Origin: M3007 sp044350415
GTDB lineage: Bacteria > Bacteroidota > Bacteroidia > Chitinophagales > Saprospiraceae
Direction: 5' to 3'
Length of the DNA stretch: 10,226 bases
NCBI GenBank assembly: GCA_044350415.1
Contig: JBILHQ010000216.1
Location: 1 to 10,226 of the forward strand
Numbering within the stretch: the stretch's first letter is position 1; every line of letters starts with the position of its first letter. Both the position numbers and the translations under genes were made by a program. Positions 1 through 6,977 of this stretch are shown here, one piece after another. Below the pieces are notes generated by a model that worked only from the letters and a program-made list of their open reading frames with translations, did no database searches and was not told the origin of the DNA.

Positions 1-119
1 GAATACATACCCGAACCGTCTTTTTTAAAAGTAACCTCTTCCAGGATATTGAGGCAACCCGTCAGGAGCATAGAACCTATCAGCAGCGTGAGCAAAGAAT
101 AAATTTTCAAGTTTTTCAT
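1..119 (-). CDS. Lipoprotein, N-terminal fragment (runs off the window)
   Basis: A leftward reading frame starts at ATG 119-117 and stays open to the window edge, giving 39 codons of a longer gene. The product begins MKNLKIYSLLTLLIGSML and continues into LTGC, a classic lipobox with the lipidated Cys at residue 22. This shows a type II signal peptide and a membrane-anchored lipoprotein. The mature part begins LNILEEVTFKKDGSG, which I do not recognise as a named family with certainty. The residue after Cys is Leu, not a run of acidic residues, so inner-leaflet versus surface location cannot be decided. A TAnnTTTG promoter-like box lies about 57 bases upstream on the same strand. The gene is divergent from galE. 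The start is well supported because the signal peptide begins right at this Met. Function unknown. Confidence 0.8.
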   Translation of the reverse strand, partial: MKNLKIYSLLTLLIGSMLLTGCLNILEEVTFKKDGSGMY

Positions 120-258
120 TAAAAAATAATTATTATTGGTGTGAGTCCGGTGAAATTACCGAGGTTAAAACGCAGCAAAGATATGGTAGTTTCAAAAAAG
201 TACGATATTGAGCCGGATTTTCATAAATCTTCTTTTTTAAAAACAAACACACTATACT
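120..258. other. Divergent intergenic region (lipoprotein / galE)
   Basis: This A/T-rich spacer separates two divergent genes. It holds a good leftward -7 box (176-183). No convincing rightward promoter was found: the only TTTG-type box, TATACTTTG at 253-261, includes the galE start codon itself and has an extra base between TA and TTTG. No terminator-like hairpin or riboswitch-like fold was noticed. Confidence 0.5.
176..183 (-). promoter_or_regulatory. Bacteroidota-type -7 box (TATCTTTG) for the leftward lipoprotein gene
   Basis: Read on the minus strand, TATCTTTG matches the Bacteroidota -7 consensus TAnnTTTG exactly and is followed by GC, a common context. Transcription would start near 169, leaving a leader of about 50 bases before the lipoprotein ATG at 119. 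I find no TTG at the usual 17-21 base spacing upstream. The nearest (end of a T-run, 199-193) is only 9 bases away, so the -33 element is weak or absent. Confidence 0.45.
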
Positions 259-1275
259 TTGAATATCTTAATTACAGGCGGCGCAGGGTTTATTGGCAGT
301 CATACTGTGGTCGCTTTTGCCGAAGCAGGTTTTAACCCCATTATTATTGACAATTTTTCGAACTCTGAACCAAGTGCGCTTGACGGACTCGAAAAAATCA
401 TTGGCAGAAGGGTCACCTGCTACGAACAGGATTGTAACGATCAAAAGGCCCTACTTGACATTTTTCGCAAGGAAAAAATCGACGGAGTGATACATTTTGC
501 TGCCTATAAAGCGGTGGGTGAATCGATGGAGCAACCGTTGAAGTATTATAAAAACAACCTGAACTCCATTATAGCGCTGCTCGAAACGATGCAGGCGACA
601 GGCGTTCAACGCGCCATTTTTTCCTCTTCCTGTACAGTTTATGGTGATCCGGAACATTTGCCGGTTACAGAATCAACGCCGGTTCAACCTGCTATTTCTG
701 TGTATGGGAATACCAAACAAATCGGGGAGGAGATATTCCGCGATGTGGTTGCGGCAGGCAATCCAATAAAAGTGATCGCATTGCGCTATTTCAATCCGGT
801 GGGGGCGCACCCAAGCGGGCTGATTGGTGAATTGCCATTGGGTGTGCCCAGTAACCTGATTCCTTTTGTAACGCAAACCGCAGCTGGTATCCGCCCCGAA
901 TTAACGGTTTATGGGAACGATTATGATACGCCGGATGGTTCGTGTGTCCGTGATTATATTCATGTGATGGACCTCGCCGAAGCGCATGTGGCTGCTTTTA
1001 ACCGGTTGTTGCAATTAGAAATGCCCACCCATTATGATATGATCAATGTCGGTACCGGCGCAGGAAACAGTGTGCTGGAAGTGATCCGTGATTTCGAGGC
1101 GGTTACCGGGCAACCGTTGCCCCATAAAATGGGTAAACGCCGCATGGGTGATATTCCCAGTATCTATGCGGATGTTACCAAATCCAAAAATGTATTGGGC
1201 TGGTCGGCCAGGCGCAGTTTGAAAACCTCTCTGGAAGATGCTTGGCGCTGGCAACAAAATCTGATGAAACGATAA
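259..1275 (+). CDS. galE: UDP-glucose 4-epimerase
   Basis: Interconverts UDP-glucose and UDP-galactose with bound NAD (Leloir pathway and nucleotide-sugar supply for glycans); cytoplasmic, extended SDR family. At 338 residues it has the family's usual length, and its numbering matches E. coli GalE: Rossmann motif GGAGFIG (7-13), D31/N32 for the adenine ribose, HFAAYKAVGES (79-89), N99, SSS (122-124) and the catalytic Y149-x3-K153 (YGNTK). The position equivalent to E. coli Y299, a gate for N-acetylated substrates, appears to be I302, so specificity for UDP-GlcNAc is open. The start is TTG 259-261. An in-frame TAA lies at 238-240, no ATG or GTG lies between, and the Rossmann strand needs this start. 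glpD begins 1 base after the stop, so the two are probably co-transcribed. No clear promoter was found. Confidence 0.95.
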   Translation: MNILITGGAGFIGSHTVVAFAEAGFNPIIIDNFSNSEPSALDGLEKIIGRRVTCYEQDCNDQKALLDIFRKEKIDGVIHFAAYKAVGESMEQPLKYYKNNLNSIIALLETMQATGVQRAIFSSSCTVYGDPEHLPVTESTPVQPAISVYGNTKQIGEEIFRDVVAAGNPIKVIALRYFNPVGAHPSGLIGELPLGVPSNLIPFVTQTAAGIRPELTVYGNDYDTPDGSCVRDYIHVMDLAEAHVAAFNRLLQLEMPTHYDMINVGTGAGNSVLEVIRDFEAVTGQPLPHKMGKRRMGDIPSIYADVTKSKNVLGWSARRSLKTSLEDAWRWQQNLMKR

Positions 1276-1276
1276 T

Positions 1277-2914
1277 ATGATGAACAGAAACGTTGAAATA
1301 GAAAAAATGCAGCACGCCCCTTACGATGTGTGTATCATTGGTGCAGGTGCATCGGGTGCAGGTTGCGCCCTGGATGCTGTTTTGCGTGGATTGCGTGTAT
1401 TGCTGATAGACCGGGGAGATTTTTCGGGCGAGACTTCTTCGAAAAGTACGAAATTAATACACGGCGGGGTCAGGTACCTGGAACAGGCATTTAAAAATCT
1501 TGATTTTGGACAGTTGCGTCAGGTAAGACATGGTTTGGAAGAACGGCATTTGTTACTGGCCAATGCTCCCCATTTATCCCGCCCTTTGGGATTAATTACG
1601 CCGGTTTTTAGTTGGGTGGAAGGGTTGTATTTCAGTATTGGTTTAAAACTATACGGCTTGTTTGCTTCCAGTAATGACAACCTGCCGGCCAGCAAATGGC
1701 TGAATAAAAAATCTGCCCAAACGCTTATTCCAACTTTGTCGGAAAAAATGCACAGTGCCGTACTCTATTACGACGGCCAGTTAGATGACGCCCGTTTTGC
1801 TTTTGCACTGGCGCAGTCGGCAAGTGAAGCAGGTGCCACGGTTGTTAATTATCTGGAAGTTATTGCTTTTCAAAAAGATTCAAAAGGCAAAATTACTGGT
1901 GCAACGCTTGCCGACAAACTTTCGGGCGATGCCATGCACACTACTGTTCGCGCCCAAGTTTTCCTGAATTGCACCGGACCATTTGCTGATCATATCCGGG
2001 TATTGGCCAATGCTGCAACGGAATCCCGGATAAGGCCTTCCAAGGGCGTGCACGCGGTTTTGCCTTTTGATGTGTTGAACAGTCAGTATGCGTTATTGAT
2101 CCCTAAAACACCTGATGGCAGGGTGGTATTTGCGATTCCTTTTCACCAGCAGGTGCTGTTAGGCACTACCGATGAACTGTATTCTGATTTGGAAAAAGAA
2201 CCGGTGCTCGAGGCAAAAGAGGTCGATTTTTTACTGGAAACATTAGCGCCATACCTTAGCCGAAAAGTGCATAAGGAGGAAATAACCGCAGGTTTTGGAG
2301 GCATCCGCCCGCTTATCACTGCGGGCAAAAAACAAACTAAAGGCTTGCTGCGCGATCATGAAGTGGAGGTGGATGAGACTTCCGGACTTTTTAGTTTGTT
2401 GGGAGGAAAGTGGACGACTTACAGGATCATGGCCAGAGACGCTGTGGATGCAGTCTGTCGCCATTTGGGGCACCAAGTTGCCTGTAATACCGAAAATCAA
2501 CCACTCTCGGGCGCAGAAGGTTATCATCCTGAGGATTGGGGAAAAATAAAAGTTCAAACAGGGCTTGATGAGGACATTTGCAGACACCTGAGCCAAAATT
2601 ACGGGTCAAGGGCAAGTTTGGTCATTGCATTGATGAAGGACGACCCCCAATTCAACTGCCGCCTATCCAACCATTTTCCCTTTATTGCGGCTGAAGTGGT
2701 CTATGCCGCGCGGTATGAAATGTGTTGTACAATCCGCGATTTTTTAGCCAGAAGGGTGCGGCTGGAAATTCTAAATTGGGAAGCCGCAAAGCAATCGGCA
2801 GCAACGGTGGCCCAGCTGCTGGCCGGGGAGTTACATTGGGACAATGAAAAAAAAGAAATGGAAGTAATTAATTATCGAAATTTACTGGATCAATTGATTG
2901 CAAAATCAAAATGA
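1277..2914 (+). CDS. glpD: FAD-dependent glycerol-3-phosphate dehydrogenase
   Basis: Oxidises sn-glycerol 3-phosphate to dihydroxyacetone phosphate and passes electrons through FAD to the quinone pool; expected to be peripheral on the inner membrane. The 545 residues show the N-terminal FAD motif IGAGASGAG (21-29), the family signature SSKSTKLIHGGVRYLE (54-69), the substrate-domain segment YYDGQLDDAR (164-173), GGIRPL (341-346) and GGKWTTYR (376-383). A C-terminal DAO_C-like helical domain spans about 405-520, with VVYAARYEMCCTIRDFL (474-490). Length fits single-subunit GlpD-type enzymes, slightly longer than E. coli GlpD. The gene opens ATGATG 1 base after galE, so either Met could be used. 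A third Met at residue 11 just before the FAD strand is also possible. Its 3' end carries a promoter-like sequence for glpF. No glycerol kinase gene is adjacent. Confidence 0.95.
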   Translation: MMNRNVEIEKMQHAPYDVCIIGAGASGAGCALDAVLRGLRVLLIDRGDFSGETSSKSTKLIHGGVRYLEQAFKNLDFGQLRQVRHGLEERHLLLANAPHLSRPLGLITPVFSWVEGLYFSIGLKLYGLFASSNDNLPASKWLNKKSAQTLIPTLSEKMHSAVLYYDGQLDDARFAFALAQSASEAGATVVNYLEVIAFQKDSKGKITGATLADKLSGDAMHTTVRAQVFLNCTGPFADHIRVLANAATESRIRPSKGVHAVLPFDVLNSQYALLIPKTPDGRVVFAIPFHQQVLLGTTDELYSDLEKEPVLEAKEVDFLLETLAPYLSRKVHKEEITAGFGGIRPLITAGKKQTKGLLRDHEVEVDETSGLFSLLGGKWTTYRIMARDAVDAVCRHLGHQVACNTENQPLSGAEGYHPEDWGKIKVQTGLDEDICRHLSQNYGSRASLVIALMKDDPQFNCRLSNHFPFIAAEVVYAARYEMCCTIRDFLARRVRLEILNWEAAKQSAATVAQLLAGELHWDNEKKEMEVINYRNLLDQLIAKSK

Positions 2915-2927
2915 AATAGCATCTTTG
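2898..2927 (+). promoter_or_regulatory. Putative Bacteroidota-type promoter for glpF
   Basis: TTG (2898-2900) is followed after 19 bases by CATCTTTG (2920-2927), one mismatch from the Bacteroidota -7 consensus TAnnTTTG, with spacing in the expected range. It overlaps the last codons of glpD. Transcription would begin near 2935, giving a leader of about 67 bases to the glpF start. It would let glpF be expressed apart from galE-glpD. The match is by eye. Confidence 0.45.
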
Positions 2928-3001
2928 CCGTTAAGTACCAGTACAGATGATATCCGTTTTGGTCCTCACGATTCTTCAATCAATTATTTAACCAACTTTT
3001 T

Positions 3002-3706
3002 ATGAACGGATTTATTGGCGAACTTATCGGCACTGCTTTACTCATATTGCTGGGCAATGGGGTAGTGGCCGGCGTAGTTCTCAAAGGCACAAAAAATGAA
3101 AACTCCGGCTGGCTGGTAATTACGATCGGCTGGGCTTTGGCAGTTACCATGGGAGTTTACGTAGCCGGACAAACCAGCGGCGCTCATCTCAATCCTGCAG
3201 TTACCATCGCTCTGGCGGCAGCCGGAAAATTTGAATGGGCCAATGTTGGCATTTATATCACAGCACAGATGCTGGGTGCTATCCTGGGCGCTATTTTGGT
3301 GTGGTTGCAATATCTTCCACACTGGGAAAAAACAGAAGATCCCGCTGCAAAATTGGCGGCGTTTTGTACCACTCCGGCTATCCGGCATACTACCGGCAAT
3401 CTGATCAGTGAATTTCTGGGCACGTTTGTGCTGCTGTTCGGTCTAATGGCAATAGGAGCCAATCGCTTTGCGGAAGGGTTAAATCCAATGGCTGTTGGCG
3501 CATTGATCTTAGCCATCGGTCATTCTTTGGGCGGAACAACTGGATATGCTATTAATCCGGCCCGCGACCTTGGACCGCGCATTGCACATGCCATACTACC
3601 CATTGCTGGTAAAGGCGGTAATGATTGGGGATATGCCTGGATACCAGTGGCGGCTCCCATCGCAGGCGGTATTGCAGGCGCATTGGCTTATGGTGCTTTT
3701 TTTTAG
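3002..3706 (+). CDS. glpF: Glycerol facilitator (MIP/aquaglyceroporin family)
   Basis: Inner-membrane channel for passive entry of glycerol and similar small polyols. The 234 residues show six hydrophobic segments and the two half-helix motifs: SGAHLNPAVT (NPA at 64-66) and GYAINPARD (NPA at 185-187). The selectivity filter can be read from spacing to E. coli GlpF: W44 (20 residues before NPA, as W48), G173 (as G191), Y182 (as F200) and R188 (as R206), followed by D189. This Gly plus Asp pattern marks a glycerol channel, not a water-only aquaporin, which has His at the G173 position. Y instead of F at 182 is a mild difference. It is shorter than E. coli GlpF (281) because loops and termini are trimmed. 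The ATG follows an A/T-rich leader without a clear Shine-Dalgarno site. The coding end runs through a T8 tract (3697-3704) into TAG. Placement after glpD supports a glycerol-use role. Confidence 0.93.
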   Translation: MNGFIGELIGTALLILLGNGVVAGVVLKGTKNENSGWLVITIGWALAVTMGVYVAGQTSGAHLNPAVTIALAAAGKFEWANVGIYITAQMLGAILGAILVWLQYLPHWEKTEDPAAKLAAFCTTPAIRHTTGNLISEFLGTFVLLFGLMAIGANRFAEGLNPMAVGALILAIGHSLGGTTGYAINPARDLGPRIAHAILPIAGKGGNDWGYAWIPVAAPIAGGIAGALAYGAFF

Positions 3707-3716
3707 CAGGCCAATT

Positions 3717-3839
3717 GAATGTCGAACACCGAATATCGAAGTTGCGTAAGCGTAACCACAGCATTGATTGAAATCAAGTAAAAACCTGATTAGCCCCTGG
3801 TTACGCTTACGCTACTTCGATATTCGGTGTTCGATATTC
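3717..3839. repeat. Large near-perfect inverted repeat in the convergent spacer
   Basis: The left arm (3717-3758) and right arm (3798-3839) are reverse complements over 42 bases with two mismatches; the inner 37 bases (3722-3758 / 3798-3834) have only one. Each arm contains TCGAACACCGAATATCGAAG followed by GCGTAAGCGTAACCA. The 39-base loop contains a smaller palindrome, TTGATT-GA-AATCAA (3764-3777). The unit fills most of the 140-base gap between the stop codons of glpF and the AsmA-family gene. The GAATATCGAA/CACCGAA wording looks like a dispersed intergenic repeat, but only one copy is in the window. Confidence 0.85.
3717..3839. terminator. Probable bidirectional terminator formed by the inverted repeat
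   Basis: Transcripts from glpF (rightward) and from the AsmA-family operon (leftward) both run into this inverted repeat within about 10 bases of their stop codons, and either RNA could fold into a 42-bp stem. There is no long U-tract directly after either arm, so it is not a textbook intrinsic terminator. The role is inferred from position and stem length. Confidence 0.45.
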
Positions 3840-3846
3840 GATATGA

Positions 3847-6800
3847 TTAATTCCCGCCCCCTTTCTTCTTCTTAAATGGATCCCATTTATTGAGTTTATC
3901 CTGAGCCTGTTCCACTGTTTTTTTGCCTTTGTCGCCGACTACTTCACCGGCTTTCTGGCCGACACCACCGACGGCATCCCCTACTTTTTGTCCGGTTTCA
4001 CCGCCTAAAACCTTTCCAACTTCCTGTTTGGCGGCTTGTGCGGCTTTTTCGGCGGCTTCCTTGACTTTTTGGTCCACCACTTTACTCACCGTATCCTTTA
4101 ACTTTTCGGCAGCCTGGTTCGCTTTTTCTTTTGCGGCATTCAATTCCCGGTTCGCGACATTCGCGAGGCTGTCTTTGGCCTTTTGCGTATAGTCGGTAAC
4201 CGTGCTTTTTATGTCATCCTGCATGGTGGCCTGTCCGTCGCTGCCCAATACTTTGACAGCAACCTTTGGATTGAACAGAGAACCAGTCAGGTCAAAACGG
4301 GTATTGATATATTCCCCCTGAGCAATATTGACATTGTATTTGGACGCTTCTTTAGAGAGGAAATTGAGTCCACTATTTGCTGCTGCGCCTAATGCTTTCC
4401 GGGGAATTTTAGTTACAATCTGATAGTTCATTTCATTGGCAATGCTGTGAGAACCGCTAATGCGCATTGCCACATCCTTTGCTTTGACATCAAATGGTTT
4501 AACCGATAATGTACCGTCTTTGATTTCAAACCAGTTTCTGGTATTGGCCAATTCGAGGTGTTTGAGGTAATCCAGGTTTAATTTTTCGCCGATAGCATTC
4601 ATCGGTTTAAAATTATTAAACACCGCTGCAATTGTCTCCAGAAAACCTGCTGCTGACAAAGTGTTGAAATCAGGCATCATATCTTTTCCCAACAGACCGC
4701 TCATAGAAATGGAGGTATTAAATTTTCCATCCATCAACTGGGCAATTGGAGCAAATGTTTTAACCGTAGTGAACTGTTGGAAGGCCTCTTTAAAACCAAA
4801 GTTTTGGAGCGCCATATCCATATTGAATTGCGGTTTTGCCAGATTCTGGGTATTATACTCCCCCGAAAGGCCGATAAGGCCGCCAATAAGATTTGCCGTA
4901 CAGTCTTTCAGGGATGCGACCTCATTTTTTACCACAATTGCCCCATTCAGGTTGGTTAAATCCATCGTTGTGTATTTAACCTTGGCAAAATTGGCATTGA
5001 TCGTCATGTTCATGTTTTCCGGAACAGGCATTACGCCCTCTGCTACTGGTGGAGTATTGGCCTGTGCGGTTGCGGGGGCCTCGGTCATGAAAGGATTAAG
5101 ATCAAAATAGGTCGAGTTGAGGTTGATAACCCCTTCTACTGTTTGGTTGTCAAATAGGTAATTCCAGGCATTCAGGATTTGTCCATTTCCGGATAAATCA
5201 CTGTCGGCCATGCGCAATCCAAAGTCACTGATATCCATCTTGTTGGGCCGAAAATGTCCGGTCATCCGCATATCATTGATTTTGTAATCTTCATAAAGGA
5301 GTTGTCCAATTTTGCCGTCGACCATAAAATCCCATCTGTCAAACACTTTTTCTGTGGCTGGGGCTACGTCGTTGGGCACCACCTCTGGTGTTGTTGCTGT
5401 TTCCGTTCCCATCATTTCGTTCGCATCGATCAAGGCTGATGTGAAATTCATTTTTCCTGTCATGGTTTTGGTGGTGGAAAAATACGCCAGTACATTGTCG
5501 ATGGATCCAAATGCATTGATATCGCTTTTGCCGATCCGGGCATTAAAGTTCTGTATATCAATTTTTTGCGGTGAAAAAATAGTATTTAGGGATTGTATTT
5601 TTACAGTTGGCGAACCAGTAGCCCGGTAATTAAAATCGCTCATTCCCAATGTTCCTGCCATATTAACCGCGTCGTATTGCTGCGCATCAATCTGGCTCAT
5701 GGAGGCTTTGGTGGTAATGTCGGCCCGCAAAATACCGGCCATTTCCTGCACCCCTTCCACCGGGAATGCTTTCGTTAACTCGCCAAGATTCAGCACCCCT
5801 TTAATTCGGGTATCTACTGTCGGATCGGTTACCGGCGTTTTTAATTTAAAATATCCTTCGATTGGATTGGAGCCGACAGTGAGTGCAAAGTGAGCAATAT
5901 CCACTACCATCGTATTCAGGGAAGGTCCGGGGGATTTGATGGATGCATCCACGTTGATACCTGAAATGCCGAGTGGCAATGCCGGGTATTTCACGTTGCC
6001 GTTTTTCACGTCAAAATCTAACTGGAATGCCGGGTAGGTTGTTTCGTTGTATTTACCTTTGGCAAAGCCTGAGAAACCGATAGTTCCATCCGCTTTGACA
6101 TCGTTAAAATCCTGCGTGTATGCGCCAGGAATAATAGAAAGGAAGGATTTGAAATCGTTCTGTGGCGTCCCGAATTTCAGGTCCATCAACATGTCGACAT
6201 CGTTGGGCATTTCCACCCAGCCATCCAACAGCAATTTAAGGTCGTTCACTTTGGCGGTATTATCCTTCAAGGTGAACTTCATTTTGGCCATATCGGCATT
6301 CACGGTGGCATCCCAGTCGGCCCGGGCATTACGGAGGTATTGTACACCGCCGTAATTGACCGATAGTTGTTTAACCTGGGTGCTCATCACGAGGTCATAC
6401 ACATCAGTGTACAGGTCGCCTTTTCCGGTATGATTCATTCCTTTTATCTCCGCTATCATATCCAGCCCGCGATCGTCGTACAGGATGTTGCCATCATTTA
6501 TAGCGTATTGTTCCAGTTTGATCGGGCTGCCTTCGCTGCTGGCGACTGGTGCCTTTGGGTCGGAAGGTTTAGTAATATCATAATTGGCTGCGCCGTTCGA
6601 CAATACATATACCTTGATATCGGGTTTATCTATAGTGAGACCTTTGATAATCACCGTGTTGTCAAAAATAGCCGCCCAAAGATCGACGGCTACATCAAGG
6701 CGTTCGGCTTTGAGCAAATTAACGCCTTCAAACGGGCCTGGGCCATTGACCACTGAAATATTGCCCAGTCCGAGGGATAACTGCGGGAAACTGCGAAAGA

Positions 6801-6963
6801 GGGAGATATCAACATCTCCAAAATCCACCTTGGCAGTGAGTTCTTCATTAGCAGCCGCTTTGACAGCCGCAATGATGTCGTCTTTAAAAATGAGCGGAAT
6901 TGCCACCATGGCTCCTAAAAGGAGGAACAAGAGGACACCAAAAGCTATAAGAAATTTTTTCAT
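3847..6963 (-). CDS. AsmA-family envelope protein with Ala/Lys-rich C-terminal tail
   Basis: A 1038-residue protein with an uncleaved N-terminal membrane anchor (MKKFLIAFGVLLFLLLGAMV, 1-20, to about residue 26), then an AsmA N-terminal domain with LTAKVDFGDVDISLFRSFP (42-60), LLKAERLDVAVDLWAAIF (83-100) and IIKGLTIDKPDIKVY (105-119). A long stretch of beta-strand repeats follows. The AsmA C-terminal-like region is about 655-905, including LNLDYLKHLELANTRNWFEI (795-814) and GTLSVKPFDVKAKDVAMRIS (817-836). Low-complexity linkers lie near 515-540 and 625-650. Related AsmA/TamB/YhdP proteins form beta-groove bridges that move lipids across the periplasm; that role here is inferred. Residues 909-1038 form an unusual charged helical tail ending KKKKGGGN. 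The gene is last in a leftward operon, 14 bases after the C25-like gene, and stops just before the inverted repeat. Confidence 0.88.
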   Translation of the reverse strand: MKKFLIAFGVLLFLLLGAMVAIPLIFKDDIIAAVKAAANEELTAKVDFGDVDISLFRSFPQLSLGLGNISVVNGPGPFEGVNLLKAERLDVAVDLWAAIFDNTVIIKGLTIDKPDIKVYVLSNGAANYDITKPSDPKAPVASSEGSPIKLEQYAINDGNILYDDRGLDMIAEIKGMNHTGKGDLYTDVYDLVMSTQVKQLSVNYGGVQYLRNARADWDATVNADMAKMKFTLKDNTAKVNDLKLLLDGWVEMPNDVDMLMDLKFGTPQNDFKSFLSIIPGAYTQDFNDVKADGTIGFSGFAKGKYNETTYPAFQLDFDVKNGNVKYPALPLGISGINVDASIKSPGPSLNTMVVDIAHFALTVGSNPIEGYFKLKTPVTDPTVDTRIKGVLNLGELTKAFPVEGVQEMAGILRADITTKASMSQIDAQQYDAVNMAGTLGMSDFNYRATGSPTVKIQSLNTIFSPQKIDIQNFNARIGKSDINAFGSIDNVLAYFSTTKTMTGKMNFTSALIDANEMMGTETATTPEVVPNDVAPATEKVFDRWDFMVDGKIGQLLYEDYKINDMRMTGHFRPNKMDISDFGLRMADSDLSGNGQILNAWNYLFDNQTVEGVINLNSTYFDLNPFMTEAPATAQANTPPVAEGVMPVPENMNMTINANFAKVKYTTMDLTNLNGAIVVKNEVASLKDCTANLIGGLIGLSGEYNTQNLAKPQFNMDMALQNFGFKEAFQQFTTVKTFAPIAQLMDGKFNTSISMSGLLGKDMMPDFNTLSAAGFLETIAAVFNNFKPMNAIGEKLNLDYLKHLELANTRNWFEIKDGTLSVKPFDVKAKDVAMRISGSHSIANEMNYQIVTKIPRKALGAAANSGLNFLSKEASKYNVNIAQGEYINTRFDLTGSLFNPKVAVKVLGSDGQATMQDDIKSTVTDYTQKAKDSLANVANRELNAAKEKANQAAEKLKDTVSKVVDQKVKEAAEKAAQAAKQEVGKVLGGETGQKVGDAVGGVGQKAGEVVGDKGKKTVEQAQDKLNKWDPFKKKKGGGN

Positions 6964-6977
6964 GATTGTCAGGATGT

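Noticed and set aside
253..261. TATACTTTG as the galE promoter
   Set aside because: Transcription would start downstream of the only plausible start codon, and the box has one base too many between TA and TTTG.
141..335. 64-codon rightward frame from a GTG, overlapping the start of galE
   Set aside because: It overlaps galE in another frame, has a basic, shadow-like composition after about 250, and shows no family pattern or ribosome site.
2243..2596. 117-codon leftward frame inside glpD
   Set aside because: It lies fully within the strongly supported glpD coding sequence and has no recognisable motif.
3717..3839. Inverted repeat as the ends of an insertion sequence or an attachment site
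   Set aside because: Only 39 bases lie between the arms, there is no transposase or integrase gene nearby, and no target-site duplication was evident.
4661..5110. 149-codon rightward open frame antisense to the AsmA-family gene
   Set aside because: Its composition mirrors the opposite strand and shows no domain; the long, well-formed AsmA frame explains this DNA. The other antisense frames at 5312-5629, 6047-6355 and 6584-6988 are rejected for the same reason.
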